This document shows positions 27,556 through 36,694 of a DNA stretch of 44,978 nucleotides, piece by piece. Under the pieces are notes generated by a model, which was not told where the DNA came from, searched no databases, and saw only the letters and a program-made list of their open reading frames with translations. Positions within the stretch are counted from its first letter, which is position 1. Every line of letters starts with the position of its first letter. This stretch comes from Thermoplasmata archaeon (GTDB taxonomy: Archaea > Thermoplasmatota > Thermoplasmata > Thermoplasmatales > Thermoplasmataceae), in NCBI GenBank assembly GCA_021821635.1, contig JAKACH010000006.1, forward strand, positions 1-44,978, given 5' to 3'. Made by a program: the position numbers and the translations under genes.

Positions 27556-27638
27556 TTCTCCCTCATGTCAGCAGGCAATATAGATTCTTACCGCTTTTTT
27601 GTCGCAAATTTGGCTGATTAAAGAATTATTAACGAATA

Positions 27639-28028
27639 ATGCTTACACCAGAAGCAAAAACCATGATTCAGAGCAAGGTCGACCAGTTGAAGCCATCCGA
27701 GGTCCAGATGATGATAGATGAAAGCCCTGACTCGGTAGCCATCATCGACGTCAGGGAGCCTTGGGAGTATGCAAGCGATACCGGGCATGTAATAGGCTCA
27801 CGACTGATACCGATGAACGAAATCCCGGAGAATCTTGAAGAGCTGAAAGAACTCAGTGCAAGCAGGAAACTTGGCATAATATGCAACAGCGGCCAGAGAA
27901 GTTACTATACTGCAGCATTCCTCAAGCAGAACGGAATCACCAATGTCTTCAATATCGATGGCGGCATCATAAAGTGGATTCTTTCGGGTCTTGAGGTTGA
28001 ATATGGATCAGGAACGGATGGAAAATAA
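27639..28028 (+). CDS. Rhodanese-domain protein
   Basis: VAIIDVREPWEYASDTGHVIGSRLIPMNEI...GIICNSGQRSYYTAAFLKQNGITNVFNIDGGIIKW. Confidence 0.95.
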   Translation: MLTPEAKTMIQSKVDQLKPSEVQMMIDESPDSVAIIDVREPWEYASDTGHVIGSRLIPMNEIPENLEELKELSASRKLGIICNSGQRSYYTAAFLKQNGITNVFNIDGGIIKWILSGLEVEYGSGTDGK

Positions 28029-29322
28029 ATTTATAATCAATTTTAGCCAGATAGCAACTAACAACCGCCGAAAGGCTGCGCTTGGTTATCTTTCACGCGC
28101 AATGCATGATCTCGATCCAGTGGTTGTTATAAAGCGCCACCGAAGCCAGATTCTGTCCTCTCTTGGTAGTGACGGGAAAGCCACCGTTCTTGGCTTTGGC
28201 AAAGCCGCAGTCAAGATGTGCTCCGGAATTCAAAGCATTCTTGGGGATCGGATTTCAGCAGGCGCAGTAATCATACCTGAAGATGATGTCGCCACTGCCG
28301 ATCTGGCTAACGTTGAGATTCTCCACGGCACTCACCCTTATGCCACTGCCTTGAGCGAGGTTTCTTCGAGGCGCCTGGTCGATATAGCAGAACATTCTCC
28401 CGATGAACATATCATATTCCTCATATCAGGAGGCGGTTCCGCAATATTTGAGATACCTGCGGAACCTTTCAAGATAGAGCAGATCAGTGCAGTGGGAAAA
28501 TGCATGATGAACAATGGAGCGGACATAAATGAGCTGAATTGCGTCAGGTTTGCGATGTCTGATGTCAAAGGCGGAAAACTTGCCACCAGGCTGAAAGGCC
28601 GGAAGATTCTAGCCCTGTACGTATCTGATGTGCCTTATGATGATCTTTCTTACATAGCCTCTGGACCCCTGATCAGTGGTCCTGGAAGCTGTGATCCAAT
28701 GTCGGTTATTAGTAAGACAGGATGCTCTGAGATTCTGGGAGACGCCGTAAAGCTATCCTACAAACCGCCAGCACCCGCGGCAGATCTGAGTAACCTGCTT
28801 ATCCTGAGGAACTATGACTTCGTATCCTTGATCGCAGGAATGCTGAGATCGGAACGCGAAGAGGTGGTTGATCTTGGATCTAATATGAGCGGAGACGTGG
28901 TGGATTTTGTGCAGCAGCTCGTGGGAATGGTGAGAAGCATGGGGGCTATCAGGAACCGCGGTTTCTGGTTTGTCGGAGGTGGAGAAACTACTGTCAGGGT
29001 CCATGGAAAGGGAAAGGGCGGCAGGAGCCAGGCGGCAGCTTTGCACTTTCTCCTGAATATGAAAGACGAAGAGGATTTTCTGTTCATCGCAGCAGGAACA
29101 GATGGGATTGACGGCCAGAGCCCCGCCATGGGAGCAATAGTGGACAGTGAGACAAAATCGATTGTCAGCAGTGAAAGTATCATGGAGTATCTGAAAAATG
29201 ATGATAGTTACACGCTTCTTTCAACGATCGGATCGGCGATCTTGACCGGTAGGACTGGAAATAACGTATCCGACATATTTTTTGGCTATTATTCGCGGAA
29301 AAGGAAAAAAGAGGTGGATTGA
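27991..29322 (+). CDS. Glycerate 2-kinase (MOFRL/DUF4147 type); true start possibly ATG 28018
   Basis: VLGFGKAAVKM, ISGGGSAIFEIP, VSDVPYDDLSYIASGP, FVGGGETTVRVHGKGKGGRSQ, AAGTDGIDGQSPAMGA. Confidence 0.93.
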   Translation: MRLNMDQERMENKFIINFSQIATNNRRKAALGYLSRAMHDLDPVVVIKRHRSQILSSLGSDGKATVLGFGKAAVKMCSGIQSILGDRISAGAVIIPEDDVATADLANVEILHGTHPYATALSEVSSRRLVDIAEHSPDEHIIFLISGGGSAIFEIPAEPFKIEQISAVGKCMMNNGADINELNCVRFAMSDVKGGKLATRLKGRKILALYVSDVPYDDLSYIASGPLISGPGSCDPMSVISKTGCSEILGDAVKLSYKPPAPAADLSNLLILRNYDFVSLIAGMLRSEREEVVDLGSNMSGDVVDFVQQLVGMVRSMGAIRNRGFWFVGGGETTVRVHGKGKGGRSQAAALHFLLNMKDEEDFLFIAAGTDGIDGQSPAMGAIVDSETKSIVSSESIMEYLKNDDSYTLLSTIGSAILTGRTGNNVSDIFFGYYSRKRKKEVD

Positions 29323-29323
29323 A

Positions 29324-30085
29324 GTGAGAATAGTTCTCTTCAGGGATGCAATTGGCATTCTTGACAATGCCTCCATGGTCCTTACGCTCAAAGGCGAAAG
29401 CTACAGGCTGAGCGCCAATGCATCGGTAAGCTATGGAGATACAATAAGGATCAATGGAAAAGAGGGGATAGTAACCGAGTTCAATCCTTCCCTGTATTCG
29501 CCTGCGGTAAGCAAGACCACGCAGACAATCAAACCGGCCGACTACTCCTACATGATTGCCATGTCAGGCATAAGATCCGGAAGCACAGTCCTTGAATCAG
29601 GCGTAGGCAGCGGACAGCTGAGCATTGCCATCCTCTGGATTATCGGCAGGGAAGGCAGGCTTGTGAGCGTGGATACGAGTGAGAAGAATATCGATGCAAG
29701 CAGGAACAATATAAAGAAGTTTCTCGGCACTGAGAACTGGTCCCCGGTTGTAGGTGACATAAGATCTTATTCTACGGATGAGACTTTTGACTCTGTTTTT
29801 CTCGATATACCGGACCCGTGGAACTGCGCCCAGTCGCTGAAAGGAATCATGAAGCCCAGATCCTCCATGGTGACATATTCGCCTAACTTCAACCAGACCG
29901 AGAAGACCGTTCTGGCAATGGAGAGCAACGGGTTCTATCATGTTGAGACATGCGAGATCCTGAAGCGTGATCTTCTTGTGAGGGAGGGGCGGACAAGGCC
30001 CTCCAGCGAGATGCTTTCACACACGGCATTCCTCAGTATTTTCTATAAGAGATCCGGTTTTTCATTTACAGCCGGGAAAGTTTAG
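29324..30085 (+). CDS. tRNA (adenine-N1) methyltransferase TrmI-like (GTG start)
   Basis: TTQTIKPADYSYMIAMSGIRSGSTVLESGVGSGQLSIAIL...FDSVFLDIPDPWNCAQSLKGIMKPRSSMVTYSPNFNQ. Confidence 0.92.
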   Translation: MRIVLFRDAIGILDNASMVLTLKGESYRLSANASVSYGDTIRINGKEGIVTEFNPSLYSPAVSKTTQTIKPADYSYMIAMSGIRSGSTVLESGVGSGQLSIAILWIIGREGRLVSVDTSEKNIDASRNNIKKFLGTENWSPVVGDIRSYSTDETFDSVFLDIPDPWNCAQSLKGIMKPRSSMVTYSPNFNQTEKTVLAMESNGFYHVETCEILKRDLLVREGRTRPSSEMLSHTAFLSIFYKRSGFSFTAGKV

Positions 30086-31262
30086 TCTCCACCGGAGAAG
30101 AGCCGCTTCCAGATCTTCTCCTGGCCGGCGGAATGAACACAAGAAACATGAATGCGAGTGAGACGATTCCTATTACATTCCACGCTGCAAAAAATCCTGC
30201 GGAACTGCTTACGATGCTGAAAATTGAGGGCCAGATAGAGCCTGGTATCTCCTGGGCTGCGTTTACCACCGATAGGGACGAGGTTGTCTGTGCCTTCTCC
30301 TTCATTGATCTTGTTATTATTATATAGATGGCGGAGAATCCTTGCACTGTGACAGCTCCCAGAATGCTGACGATTGCATATATCGCATAGATGTTGGTGA
30401 AGAACGCAAGCGCGATCATCAGGATTGATGTTAGCGTGGTTGTGAGGATGAAGAAGACCTTCACGTTCCTGAATTTTCCTATCATCAGGCCGCCGATAAT
30501 ACCGCCTACGAATCCAAAAACCAGGAAGAGTGTGCCGGATATTGAAGCCAGGCCACTTGATATGCCAAGCGCCCTCTCCATGTAGTATACGACAATCTGC
30601 GCAGCCACGTTCTCTGAGATTACGCTTGCGGTTCCTGCAATTGCATATATCCACAATCCTCGATTCAGAAGAACGCTGATCAGGTTTCTTGTTGGCGTGA
30701 GCTGTATCTTTTCCTCGTCCACTTCCCTGAGGGCAATAAAATAAACTATGGCCGCTGCAATCGTTATTAATCCTGCCACGAGGAAGCCAGTCCTGAAGTT
30801 GTAGAGCCTGTCGATTACCTCCCATCCAGCAATACCGACGCCTGCACCAAGATTGAATGAGCCGTTGAAGAAGTTAACATGAAAATTGTATGTGCTGTCG
30901 GAGGTTGCTGATCTCAGGGTACCTATCGCAGGCGAAAAGAACATCGCAGAGAAAATTCCTGCAAAAAAACGTGTACCGGCAAGGACGGAATATGTCGGCG
31001 ATGCCGCCGATACCAGCGATGCAATTCCCAGGCCAAGTATCCCAATGGTTGCGGTGTTCCTGTTTCCAATCTTTGTTGATATGTACCCTGCAGGAATCTG
31101 GAATATTCCCACGCCGATGTAGAAGACTGTCAGGAGAAGCCCCAGCTGAACCTGCGTAAGCGAAAACGCTTTCTGCACGTAGATGAGCCCCGGAGAGATG
31201 TCGTACCAGTTCATCGCGTAAATGGCACGGGTGGTATGTATAACCGAGGGCTTTACATTCAT
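30066..31262 (-). CDS. MFS transporter
   Basis: About 12 TM segments; GIFQIPAGYISTKIGNRNTATIGILGLGIASLV typical MFS loop 2-3. Confidence 0.9.
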   Translation of the reverse strand: MNVKPSVIHTTRAIYAMNWYDISPGLIYVQKAFSLTQVQLGLLLTVFYIGVGIFQIPAGYISTKIGNRNTATIGILGLGIASLVSAASPTYSVLAGTRFFAGIFSAMFFSPAIGTLRSATSDSTYNFHVNFFNGSFNLGAGVGIAGWEVIDRLYNFRTGFLVAGLITIAAAIVYFIALREVDEEKIQLTPTRNLISVLLNRGLWIYAIAGTASVISENVAAQIVVYYMERALGISSGLASISGTLFLVFGFVGGIIGGLMIGKFRNVKVFFILTTTLTSILMIALAFFTNIYAIYAIVSILGAVTVQGFSAIYIIITRSMKEKAQTTSSLSVVNAAQEIPGSIWPSIFSIVSSSAGFFAAWNVIGIVSLAFMFLVFIPPARRRSGSGSSPVETKLSRL

Positions 31263-31268
31263 CTGGAG

Positions 31269-31284
31269 CGTGATTTAAATCACG
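31269..31284. promoter_or_regulatory. 16-bp perfect palindrome CGTGATTTAAATCACG upstream of the MFS gene
   Basis: Exact palindrome 7 bp from the tracked start; TTTAAAT core could also be a TATA element. Confidence 0.5.
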
Positions 31285-31399
31285 ATAAAAAGACTATCTC
31301 GTCTGATCCCGTCGTGCAAATGGCAGGAGACCGGCTATGTTTGGCTCGTGCCTCCAGCGATCCGTCGTTCTGTTTTACTCTTCATTATCCGACAGGAGA

Positions 31400-31906
31400 T
31401 TACTTCCTGATCTCAGATATCCTGATCAACGGTACCAGTGAGATATTATTCTGTGCAAGGGCTTCCATGGCTCCTTCCTCCCGATCGACAACGCATATTA
31501 CCCTTTCTGGTTTCAGGCCGGCATCTGCAAGCATTTTTGCAGCCCTAAGCACAGAGCCGCCTGTCGTAACAACATCCTCGATGATGTCAACTGTGCTCCC
31601 CGGGGGTGTCTTGCCTATGAGAAGGGATTTAGTTCCATGCTCCCTCTCTTTTCTTATGATAATGTATGGCTTGTGCACCAGCATTGATACAGCAACAAGG
31701 AGAGGTACCGCACCTAGCTCGACTCCCGCGACAATATCAGATTGGACCTTCTCGGCAAGGAGCTCAGCAGTTTCCCTCAGGAGATCCGGTGCTGTCATGC
31801 ACTCCTTTATGTCCACGTAGAAATTTGACTGCTTTCCTGATGTCAGCGTAAATGTTCCGTACTTGATTGCTCCTTTTTCAACAAGCTCGTCTCGAAGCAT
31901 AGTCAT
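31400..31906 (-). CDS. pyrE: Orotate phosphoribosyltransferase (start near 31906 rather than 31951)
   Basis: YGTFTLTSGKQSNFYVDIKE...GVELGAVPLLVAVS...IIRKEREHGTKSLLIG...VDIIEDVVTTGGSVLRAAKML. Confidence 0.95.
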   Translation of the reverse strand: MTMLRDELVEKGAIKYGTFTLTSGKQSNFYVDIKECMTAPDLLRETAELLAEKVQSDIVAGVELGAVPLLVAVSMLVHKPYIIIRKEREHGTKSLLIGKTPPGSTVDIIEDVVTTGGSVLRAAKMLADAGLKPERVICVVDREEGAMEALAQNNISLVPLIRISEIRK

Positions 31907-32010
31907 TGATAGAATATTCAGCTTTAATCCTTGCCTTGATATGTCCGACAATATTTGAGCGCTTTAGATGCTCAACAATAGGGAAATGCGTCCTATTTGC
32001 CAGAACAAAG

Positions 32011-32032
32011 TATATATATTACCTTAGTAATA
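32011..32032. promoter_or_regulatory. ftsZ promoter: TATATATA box and overlapping TATTAC-CTTA-GTAATA inverted repeat
   Basis: TATA-like box about 26-30 nt upstream of ATG 32044 (leaderless geometry). Confidence 0.6.
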
Positions 32033-32043
32033 GTGTCAGACGT

Positions 32044-33183
32044 ATGGATGACACAATAAATGTAGAATTGAGTGAACCGGTCAAGAATTATGATCTTGCC
32101 GGGTTTGAGGACGATGATGGTTACGAAGCGCCCGAAGATGAGCAGATAAGGCGTGCTGCCCATCTGAAAAAGGTTAGGATAAGGATAGTCGGCTGTGGTG
32201 GCGGCGGATCCAATACCGTCACCAGGCTCGTGCAGTCCGGCCTGAAGGGAGCAGATCTTCTTGCCATAAATACGGATGCAAATCACCTCAGGATAACGAA
32301 ATCCCAGGCCAAGCTCCTCATAGGAAAGGTCAGGACGAAGGGAAAAGGATCTGGCGGCCTGCCGCAGATTGGCGAGGAGGCAGCTGTCGAAAGCGTTGCA
32401 GATCTGAGGAACCTGCTCAAGGGGAGCGACATAGTTTTTGTCACATGCGGCCTTGGTGGCGGGACCGGCACCGGTTCGGCGCCTGTAGTTGCTAAGCTGG
32501 CAAAGGAGGCAAATGCGATGGTTATCTCCATAGTGACGCTCCCATTCAACGGTGAGGGAAAGGTCAGGATGGCAAATGCTATGGTTGGGCTTAGCAAGCT
32601 TCTGCCGCACTCCGACACGCTCATAACCATACCGAATGACAAGCTGATAGCAGAGACACCAAACAGGTTCCTTGAAGGGTCCTTCAACTACGCAGATTCT
32701 GTGCTTACAGAAACGATGAAGGGATTGACGGAAATGATAAGGAAAACCGGCCTGATAAACATCGATTACGCCGATATCAAGACGACAATGAAATCTGGCG
32801 GTGTCGCAATAGTGGGCATAGGCGATTCGGTAAAGGATGGGGATAAGGTTGAGAGTGCCGTCTCAAACGCATTACGGTTCCCCCTAATTGAAGCAGACAT
32901 CAGCCAGGTGAGAGGATGCGTCATGCGTGTTATCGGTGGATCTGACATGACGTTGAAGGAAGTACAGGCTGCGATGAAGGAAGTGCAGAAGAGAATCAAC
33001 CCAGATGCCACAATATTCTGGGGAACAAGTATCGACAGGACCATGAACGGAAAGATGAGGATACTTGTACTGCTTACTGGCGTCAAATCACCGTACACAA
33101 TTGCTGACAGATCAGATCTGATATCCCTTGGGAAGCGCCTCGGAATGGCTGAGGAGGATATTGGAATAGAAGCTATTTCCTGA
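32044..33183 (+). CDS. ftsZ: Cell division protein FtsZ
   Basis: IVGCGGGGSNTVTR, AINTDANHL, FVTCGLGGGTGTGSAPVVA, NYADSVLTETMKG. Confidence 0.97.
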   Translation: MDDTINVELSEPVKNYDLAGFEDDDGYEAPEDEQIRRAAHLKKVRIRIVGCGGGGSNTVTRLVQSGLKGADLLAINTDANHLRITKSQAKLLIGKVRTKGKGSGGLPQIGEEAAVESVADLRNLLKGSDIVFVTCGLGGGTGTGSAPVVAKLAKEANAMVISIVTLPFNGEGKVRMANAMVGLSKLLPHSDTLITIPNDKLIAETPNRFLEGSFNYADSVLTETMKGLTEMIRKTGLINIDYADIKTTMKSGGVAIVGIGDSVKDGDKVESAVSNALRFPLIEADISQVRGCVMRVIGGSDMTLKEVQAAMKEVQKRINPDATIFWGTSIDRTMNGKMRILVLLTGVKSPYTIADRSDLISLGKRLGMAEEDIGIEAIS

Positions 33184-33224
33184 ACAAACACATTATTAAA
33201 CACTTTTATTTTCCCCATGATCTG

Positions 33225-33863
33225 ATGAGTGGGAGCAGGATAATTTTAGCCCTTGACGTTCCAGAAAGGGAAAGGGCGCTTGAAATTGCAAAGGCCGTTT
33301 CCCCCTATATTTCTTATATCAAGATCAACTGGCCACTGGTTCTTGGTGCAGGTGCCGATATAATAAGGGATCTTGGAAAGATCAGGCCGGTTATCTGCGA
33401 CCTCAAGCTCGCAGATATTCCAAACACCTTGAGGCTTATTGCGGATGAGATATCAAAAAGATCGCCGTTTGGGGTGATAGCCCATGCATTCGTCGGTTCA
33501 GATTGCCTCAAGGAGCTTGTTGCCCATTCTTCTAAAATGAAGGTTTTTGCCGTTGTGGCTATGTCTCATCCCGGATCCAGCGAGATAATGGACTCGCAGA
33601 TGGACAGACTTATCGACATTGCAAGGCTATCGGGGGTGTATGGGGTTGTCGCACCTGCTAACAAGCCTGGTCTCCTTTCCCATGTAAGGAAAATGCTGCC
33701 AAAAACTGTTATAATATCGCCAGGTTCTGGAGCACAGGGCGGCGATCCTCTTGAGGGTATCAGGGCAGGAGCAGATTTTGTTATAGTCGGCCGATCCCTG
33801 TACGGTGCCGCGGATCCAAGAGAGGCGGCACGGCAGCTTCTGTCAGTGACAGGTTCAATATAG
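33225..33863 (+). CDS. pyrF: Orotidine 5'-phosphate decarboxylase
   Basis: LALDVPERERAL, VICDLKLADIPNTLRL, ISPGSGAQGGDPLEGIRAGADFVIVGRSLYGAADP. Confidence 0.95.
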   Translation: MSGSRIILALDVPERERALEIAKAVSPYISYIKINWPLVLGAGADIIRDLGKIRPVICDLKLADIPNTLRLIADEISKRSPFGVIAHAFVGSDCLKELVAHSSKMKVFAVVAMSHPGSSEIMDSQMDRLIDIARLSGVYGVVAPANKPGLLSHVRKMLPKTVIISPGSGAQGGDPLEGIRAGADFVIVGRSLYGAADPREAARQLLSVTGSI

Positions 33864-33894
33864 CAGGAAAGCCAAGTTCCTGACACTTTTTTTT
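33864..33894 (+). terminator. Stem-loop plus T-run after pyrF
   Basis: CAGGAA-agccaag-TTCCTG followed by ACAC and T8. Confidence 0.5.
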
Positions 33895-33964
33895 GGATCA
33901 GCGAGACATAGACTTCCCGGAGTAGCGTGGAAATAGTGCGAAAGATATTTATTTAGTTCTTCAA

Positions 33965-34882
33965 TTGAGGGTGGCTTTTAAACGAAGTGTGATCATGACC
34001 GAGCTTTTAGATGAGTTTGAAGAGAAGCGCGAGGCTCTGCGAAATATTGTGGAAGAACACCTGAAGAACAGGGATAAGTTATCAGAGGAGTCTCAGAAAT
34101 ACGCTTCCGAAAGAGATGTGCTTAATTCAAAGGTCAGGGAACTTCGTGACAGGGCAAAAGAAAAGATAGCGGAAAAGAGCCAGCTCATTGAACAGGTCCA
34201 GAAACTCAGGGCGGAAAAGGAAGAGTATTTTGCAAGGTACCAGGACCTGAGAAAGGAATACAGGAAACTCAGGGGGGAAGTTCCTGTCAAGGATATTGAC
34301 ATTAGGGACATCAAGGCACGTGAGAGAGAGCTTCAGAGACTGGAAACAAAGCAGCAGACAACCCAGCTGACCAAGACTGAAGAACAGAAAGTGGTTTCGG
34401 ACATCAGGAAATTGACCAACGAGATCAAGAAGATGAAGAAGTCCTTTGAGGAAACCATCGGCCAGAATGACAGCATCAAGGACATCACAGAGAAGATGAA
34501 GAAGGAAAAAGACGAGGGTGAGGCCATGAAGAAGCAGGTTGAAGAGGTCTCACAGCAGATTTCGGCACTCAGCGAGGAGATAAACACACTGCTTCAGGAA
34601 CTTGATGAGACGAGGAGAAAAGCCGACGAGATGCATGAATCATTCATCAAATACAACCAGGAAGCCGAGAAGGAGCATATTGAGTTCATCAAGGCAAAGA
34701 ACGATCTAAGGGATATGGAGAAAGCCATATTTTCCATAAGAACGAAGAACAGGACAACAAAGAAGAAGGAAAAGGAAACGGAACTGCAGAAGATGGCGGA
34801 GGAGCTATTCGAGAAATTCAAGAACGGCGAGCAGCTCACGACCGAGGATCTTCTGATATTGCAGAAAGCCGGCCTGCTTTAA
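33965..34882 (+). CDS. COG1340-like archaeal coiled-coil protein (start probably ATG 33995)
   Basis: Almost entirely heptad-rich: MTELLDEFEEKREALRNIVEEHLKNRDKLSEESQKYASERDVLNSKVRELRDRAKEKIAEKSQLIEQVQKLRAEK. Confidence 0.85.
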   Translation: MRVAFKRSVIMTELLDEFEEKREALRNIVEEHLKNRDKLSEESQKYASERDVLNSKVRELRDRAKEKIAEKSQLIEQVQKLRAEKEEYFARYQDLRKEYRKLRGEVPVKDIDIRDIKARERELQRLETKQQTTQLTKTEEQKVVSDIRKLTNEIKKMKKSFEETIGQNDSIKDITEKMKKEKDEGEAMKKQVEEVSQQISALSEEINTLLQELDETRRKADEMHESFIKYNQEAEKEHIEFIKAKNDLRDMEKAIFSIRTKNRTTKKKEKETELQKMAEELFEKFKNGEQLTTEDLLILQKAGLL

Positions 34883-34888
34883 TTATTA

Positions 34889-35980
34889 TTAGATTTCAAG
34901 ATCCGCTGTCTCTGAGTGCAGCGCAACGTTGAATATTTTAGATCCCTTGTGTATAGTGAGCCTCTGCGACAGCACGCTGTCTTCTATTTCACAATCCTCT
35001 GAGATCGTATCGTTGTTCATTATGACGGATCTCTCTATTCTTGATCCATCTTCTATCCTTGTTGCATCCATGATAACTGAGTCGACAATGCGCACATTGT
35101 CCCCTATCTTGACATCGTTGTATATCGCTGATCCGGATATGGAAGATCCTTTGCCTATTGATACGGATTCTCCGATATATGAGGGACCACTTATCCTGAC
35201 ATCTTTCCCAATTTTTGGAGTCTCCCTGCATATCAGTTTACCTGTCGAATTTTGTACTTTGTTCAGGGATCCATAATGCTCTATCATCATCTTGTTTGCC
35301 TCGATCAGGTCTCTGGGGCGTCCAGTGTCAAGCCATGATCCGCTGCCGACCACGGCGTTTATCTTCTCTCCCTTCCTAATCAGGGCCGGAAAGAGCTGTT
35401 TTGCAAAGTCGTATGGCTCTCCTGCCGGGATCTCGGCCAGTATTTCAGGCTCAATAATGTATAGCCCCGTGTTTATGAGGTTGCTGAACGCCTTTCCGGG
35501 CTGCGGCTTCTCCAGGAACCTCACAATCGCGCCATCCTTGACTTCGGCAATGCCGAATTGTGAAGGATCGTCGACCTCTGTCAGGACTATGGTTATCTTT
35601 GCACGCGACTTCCTGTGCGACTCCAGGATCCCAGCTATATCAAAGTCCTGAAGTATATCGCCGCTTCCCACGATGAACGTCCCGTCAATGAAGTTCTCCG
35701 TCAGCTTGACTCCACCAGCTGTCCCCGCAGGTTCCCTTTCAACCGAGAAAAGAACATTCTGGTCCGGGTGTTTTGATTCCAGCACTCCACTTATCAGCGA
35801 ATGGAACTTGTATCCTGTCGTTATGATCAGATCCTTCACGCCTGAACGGTAGAATGAGTCCATAAGGTAATTTATGCATGGCCTCCCTGCAATGGGGATT
35901 AACGGTTTCGGGATTGAATATGTAATCGGCCTGAGCCTTGTTCCCATTCCGCCTGCCATTATTATTCCTTTGAGCGTCAT
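34889..35980 (-). CDS. Sugar nucleotidyltransferase (G1P thymidylyl/M1P guanylyltransferase-like) with left-handed beta-helix C-terminus
   Basis: GIIMAGGMGTRLRPITYSIPKPLIPIAGRP...VGSGDILQDFD; hexapeptide-like C-terminal repeats. Confidence 0.93.
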   Translation of the reverse strand: MTLKGIIMAGGMGTRLRPITYSIPKPLIPIAGRPCINYLMDSFYRSGVKDLIITTGYKFHSLISGVLESKHPDQNVLFSVEREPAGTAGGVKLTENFIDGTFIVGSGDILQDFDIAGILESHRKSRAKITIVLTEVDDPSQFGIAEVKDGAIVRFLEKPQPGKAFSNLINTGLYIIEPEILAEIPAGEPYDFAKQLFPALIRKGEKINAVVGSGSWLDTGRPRDLIEANKMMIEHYGSLNKVQNSTGKLICRETPKIGKDVRISGPSYIGESVSIGKGSSISGSAIYNDVKIGDNVRIVDSVIMDATRIEDGSRIERSVIMNNDTISEDCEIEDSVLSQRLTIHKGSKIFNVALHSETADLEI

Positions 35981-36085
35981 GCTGCATCACTTATCCGGGC
36001 ATCGGGTGAGTGCGTTGTCTCGTTTGTGCTGGACATATGCGATTGAATTGTTTTTGCTCTAATTAAAGTTCTTGCGCTTATCATG

Positions 36086-36250
36086 CCCTCCCCTTTCCTG
36101 TATCAGGTTTCCGGGGATACCCTTATAACGTTTAATCAAACTCCGCTGATCAAGCAGGCCCGGTGCACAATATTTAATATCAGCCTGTTGTAGAAGCAGT
36201 GTCCAGAGCCATTTACTCATTTTTAAAATGAAGAAAAAATGATTTTTTCC
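36086..36250. promoter_or_regulatory. Palindrome-rich AT-rich intergenic region upstream of the polB2 cassette
   Basis: TCATTTTTAAAATGA (36217-36231) and GAAAAAATGATTTTTTC (36233-36249) in tandem; CCCCGGAAACCTGATACAGGAAAGGGG on the minus strand at 36091-36117. Confidence 0.4.
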
Positions 36251-36269
36251 ATGCATCGTTTAAGCACCT

Positions 36270-36692
36270 GTGCACGGAAATATAAGGTATTCCAGGCTGG
36301 AGAAGTTCGATCCTGCTGAGGTACATGAATTCATGAACTGGGCTTCCGGCAGATATGCAAGAGCCCACCTCCTTATCTCTGACGGGATAATATTCAACGT
36401 CCGGTCACTCTCGGGCTTCGATCTTGAGATAGCCATACAGAGGGTATTGAATCCCCACCAGCTCCAGAATATCCTGATATCCGGGGACAGTGATCCATAT
36501 TTCATAACTGTGATGTCGGATGTCGCATCTTCCTGGTCTCTGGAAATAGCCGAGAGCATCTATGAGGTCATGAGGATGAAGGCTTACAGCCTGGGCTGCT
36601 ACATATTTTTCTTTGTTTTCGGGAAGCCATGGATCTATGAGTACATGTTCACCGGATACCCGCGCACTCCGGTATCAGATTTTGAGGGATAA
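36270..36692 (+). CDS. Conserved-looking hypothetical protein, first gene of polB2 cassette (GTG start)
   Basis: 140-aa ORF with a 2-nt gap to the next gene, same strand as polB2; no family recognised. Confidence 0.65.
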   Translation: MHGNIRYSRLEKFDPAEVHEFMNWASGRYARAHLLISDGIIFNVRSLSGFDLEIAIQRVLNPHQLQNILISGDSDPYFITVMSDVASSWSLEIAESIYEVMRMKAYSLGCYIFFFVFGKPWIYEYMFTGYPRTPVSDFEG

Positions 36693-36694
36693 GA

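Noticed and set aside
30082-30825. 247-aa alternative-frame ORF on the same strand within the MFS gene
   Set aside because: Fully inside a convincing MFS transporter; composition (R, H, C, N rich) is unlike a real protein; explained by codon bias of the true frame.
31236-31820. 194-aa plus-strand ORF antisense to pyrE
   Set aside because: Covers an unambiguous pyrE on the minus strand; Ser/Thr/Pro-rich shadow frame.
31906-32043. 46-codon upstream extension of FtsZ
   Set aside because: Crosses the TATA-like promoter; ATG 32044 gives leaderless geometry and a normal FtsZ N-terminus.
31993-32610. 205-aa minus-strand ORF antisense to ftsZ
   Set aside because: Overlaps a clear ftsZ on the other strand, odd composition and no motif.
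36059-36256. 65-aa minus-strand ORF upstream of the nucleotidyltransferase
   Set aside because: Lies over the palindrome-rich region, no motif, start embedded in the AT-rich repeats.
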